In this document: piece by piece, positions 60,607 to 64,000 of the stretch
Numbering within the stretch: the first letter of the stretch is position 1
How the letters are laid out: each line of letters begins with the position of its first letter
Origin: Liolophura sinensis
Lineage: Eukaryota > Mollusca > Polyplacophora > Chitonida > Chitonidae
Assembly (NCBI RefSeq): GCF_032854445.1
Contig: NC_088306.1
Coordinates: forward strand, 30,039,764 to 30,103,763
Reading direction: 5' to 3'
DNA: 64,000 nucleotides
The notes under the pieces: model-generated
The model's database searches: none
Seen by the model: only the letters and a program-made list of their open reading frames with translations
What the model was told of the DNA's origin: nothing
Position numbers and translations under genes: made by a program

Positions 60607-62704
60607 AATATTGGTTGACGGCTCTTAAAATAATATTTGGTCTGACTGATTACAGTGTTTCTAGTGGGTTGTTTATGTATCCGGTTTTTTTTAGCATATT
60701 CTACCCATAAGCCAATGCACCGTCGTGTAGGTATTTTCTCAGAAATATATTTCTGACATTATCGTAAATAACAAAGCTTATTCTCATTTATAAGAAAATG
60801 GTGGATTATTGAGAACTTAATTTTCCATTTTTAATGGCTTTAGAATACAATTAAAAACTTTCAAAACCGATATATTGGGCCTATAATTGGTTTATATGTG
60901 CATCTGCACCACTGTCCTGTCTGAAACAGGCTGAACTACAGTTCGGTGCGAGTAAACGGTGAAGAATTACATACATTTTTATTAGAGTTATTTGACTAAG
61001 AGCCTGTGACACAAAAAATGAATTCACTGTGTCTGATATAATTTATATTGTCGCTACTTCTACATAAAATGCATCAGTAAGGCGAAGTTGTGTAGAAACG
61101 GTAAGTGGTAAATCAATCAATTAAATGAATCACAGTGATTAGGAAACTTGATGACGTGGGTAGTGGTAATGGTCGAAGACCAATCACGTTGCCATAACAA
61201 ATTTTTGCAAAATGAATTCAAACGTATTCAAACATTTAGGTGAAATCCCTGGTCATTTAACCCCGTGACGTCGTAGATTCTTTATTTCTGGGCTGCTGTG
61301 CGTTTTAGTAAGAAGTAATCTGGCTTAACCGTTCTCCAATCACGTTTAGTACACAGGTTGCGAGGTATTTACCGAAAAGGTGTGTTTATTCTATACTGAT
61401 CTTTTCATTGATGTGCCCGACTCATAGAAACGGTATTGAACAGTGTCAAGCCTGGTAAAAGTACAGTGGAGATATAAGGAATTAGTTCTTTGTGACGATA
61501 AAGTTTAAACGGTTTGTGCCCAAAACCTACATATGAAAAAAAGTCTTAACCTCTGGACCTTTGATCGCATAATACTCCAAGTTGTCGTTCACCGAGTGCA
61601 AAGAATCAATGAATGGCTGTTGTTTGGCGCCTTATTTACAGTATTTCAGTCATATCTTGGCACTCTGAATCCGAGGATAAAATTGTCATATTCTTCATTA
61701 CGAAGACAAATGGCCTAAATGCAATTTTAATTTGTTTTTTAAGCCGTTAAAAAACATTACGTCAAAAAAACCCCCCAAAACAACAAAAACAGCAACAACA
61801 ACAAAACAAACAAACAAAAAACATGACAATAATTATTGTTCATAAATGCGCGAAGAATCCTGCATAGAAGACATATTTAACGTTCCTACTAAAAGTACAC
61901 ATTGGCCACTTATCTAACGTGCAAACCGTGATCTCTTCAAGGCCTCTTTTTTCATAGGTTATTCCAGATTATTCTAATGCCATAAAACTTACTTTCTGAA
62001 TGAAGATGAAAACGATCAAAGCTTTTATGTGTGGCTAAACTATTTTAGAACCTGAGATTCCAATAAAGCTTCACGCACATTCTGTCAATTAACTTAGTTC
62101 AGACTAAATGACTCACCTGGCGAAACAAACATGCCAACTCATGGCCGTGATATGTAAAAAACGATGCTACACTATTCATTATTAAACGCATTGTAAGATA
62201 ATTCGGTGACCATGTTTCACCTTGGAAATCTAACATGAATTAGTCGTGGTGGGGATCTTTACTGTATACCGGCACAGCACACGACTTGAATACTGATGTC
62301 TCTGATTCGCCTGGAACATAAGAACATTACTGAAAACTGTTGACCGCTTCTCTTTGCCTGATTCAGTGCTAAATGCGAATTTTATGTATACTTTCTTAGT
62401 TCCTTTCTTGTTTGTCTTCAACGTAGTTTTGGAAATTGGCCTTGCTATTATTGAGCAGGATCGAGCATTTTGGTTGACGGCTGAAAAACAAAGCATGTTT
62501 TTACGCTTACACTATAGTTTTCTGAAAGGTAGGCTAGTTTATAAACCTTTTTTTCACTTGACTCTATCTATTCTAATTGTTGATGGAAAAATGGTGGATT
62601 ATCAAAAGTTACTAAGATGCACTTCAATGAAACGTAATCGCAATTGAAGGCCGTAGTGAAATAAAAAGGGATAATTGAGGGTGGAAACGCTAAAAATGAT
62701 TTGA

Positions 62705-63070
62705 GTGAATGAGTGAGTGCTTGGGGTTTAACGTCGTTCTCAACAATTTTTCAGTCATATGACGACGAAGGAATCATTAGGGTGCATGTACGTGTAATGT
62801 GCCTCCATACTGCAGGACGGATTTCCACCGCTCTTTTATTTAGTGCTGCCTCACTGAGACGACTTACCAAAGGCAAGCAAGCTGCCCCGCCCAAGCCATT
62901 ATACTGATACGGGTCAACCAGTGGTTGCACTATCCCCTTCATGCTGAACGCCAAGCGAGGAAGTTGCAACTTCACCTCTTTTAAAGTCTTAGGTATGACT
63001 CGATCAAGGATTGATCCTGGATCTACCGGTCCCGAAGCGGACGCTCTACCAACTGTGCTATCCGGGCCGG
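62705..63070 (-). mobile_element. SINE family B, copy of 44,702-45,067
   Basis: Full-length element with the same 14-bp flanking repeat (62,691-62,704 and 63,071-63,084). One substitution inside (ccgcccaagcc for ccgcccgagcc) and one next to the left flank. Confidence 0.95.
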
Positions 63071-63245
63071 TAAAAATGATTTGAAGCTGACATATTTTCA
63101 GAAATTATTTTCCTATTTGTGAAGCCGTTAGAATTCAATAAAAAAAGTACAAAAGCAATAACGTATTAGGCTCACCAAAGTTTAACCATCTTTACATTTT
63201 TTTCTAATTAATTCTCGATCTGGACTATCCAGTAGGAAGGTAAGA

Positions 63246-63648
63246 GTGTACAATGTTATTATTATCACGTATGCGTCATACACACATGCTCTGTACATTA
63301 TTATTATTATCACCTAAGCGTCACATACACATAATTTGTACATGTTATTGTTGTTGTTGATATTATTATTATTATTATTATTTTATTATTATTATCACCT
63401 AAGCGTCATACACACATGCCCTGTACATTATTATTATTATCCCCTAAGCGTCATACACACATACTCTGTACATTGTTATTTTTATCCCCTAAGCGTCACA
63501 CACACATGCCCTGTACATTGTTATAAGGATCACCTAAGCGTCACACACACACATACTCTGTACATTATTATTTTTATTATCACCTAAACCTCACACACAC
63601 ATGTTCTGAACATTTTTATTATTATTACCTAAGCGTCATACACACATG
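63246..63648. repeat. About 50-bp minisatellite with (TTA)n, right copy
   Basis: Same array as 45,243-45,605 but with an additional unit containing gttataaggatcacctaagc and a shorter TTA run. Confidence 0.93.
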
Positions 63649-64000
63649 CTTCACAAAGGCACGGACACCCTTAAGCCTATGTAAGCAGTATAATACTTAA
63701 GTGTAACCCAACCGTTAACAATGCACAATATTGTTATAGAATACTAAATATATCAGGCATAGGTGTTCGTCTTTAAATTTACAGTATGATGTTTAGAGAC
63801 ATTGGACAACTGGGCTTTTATAGACTGTAGCTCTGGGATCAGGTTTTACACAGATGTACATGTACGATAATTGCAGATATAGGACAATGACACAGTAAGA
63901 ACGATGTTCGACAAACGTACGATAAAAAAAATGTCGTACGCCACTTTGTGAAACTGGGCCCTGGTTATCATTTCAATTGCGATGAATCCGCTATTATCTG

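Larger units (their letters stand above)
56391..64000 (+). repeat. Right copy of the near-identical duplication
   Basis: Repeats 38,388-45,954 with the same SINEs, arrays and flanks. Differences include one extra unit of the (TTA)n minisatellite (near 63,520-63,560) and small indels in A-rich tracts. It carries no information on genes beyond the left copy. It is either a retained allelic contig or a very recent duplication. Confidence 0.97.

Overview
The window looks like non-coding, repeat-dominated genomic DNA from a mollusc. The reasons are: AT-rich sequence with no long open reading frames; no bacterial-style gene packing; several families of tRNA-derived SINEs with split Pol III promoters and (AAAT)n or (CACT)n tails of the kind abundant in gastropod and bivalve genomes; abundant mini- and microsatellites; and a 200-N assembly gap. 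The mollusc assignment rests on recognising the SINE families and is not proven. I find no intact protein-coding gene, no rRNA, no stand-alone tRNA gene and no CRISPR array. The only convincing protein homology is a broken reverse-transcriptase remnant near 50.2-50.8 kb. One pair of 153-bp open segments (15.66 and 29.65 kb) is exon-like but speculative.

Layout. 1-10.99 kb: old unique or diverged DNA with five SINE or SINE-tail insertions, three large minisatellites (about 56, 35 and 44 bp periods), a 21-bp array, and an ancient repeat pair (about 0.2-0.5 kb matching 9.5-9.8 kb). 11.0-40.9 kb: a tandem duplication, unit 1 (about 10,998-25,295) and unit 2 (about 25,308-40,922), collinear but diverged by several percent. 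They differ by minisatellite expansions in unit 1 (27-bp array, roughly 83-bp array, (TA)n) and by segments missing from one copy. 36.4-56.2 kb: a second, older tandem series in which the blocks 36.4-46.2, 46.2-53.9 and, in part, 54.6-55.7 kb are recognisably related but strongly diverged. It carries a 190-bp perfect inverted repeat, the reverse-transcriptase remnant, a 60-bp array and a polypurine G-rich array. 56.39-64.0 kb: immediately after the 200-N gap the sequence repeats 38,388-45,954 almost base for base. This is either a retained alternative haplotype (assembly duplication) or a very recent copy of an 18-kb higher-order block.

How it fits together: the window reads as a locus that has grown by repeated segmental tandem duplication on at least three time scales, decorated by SINE insertions whose target-site duplications, and in one case a related repeat unit without the insertion, can be read directly. 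No pathway or operon is present. The most important practical message is that the right-hand copy and its gap should be checked against read depth before any biology is inferred from it.
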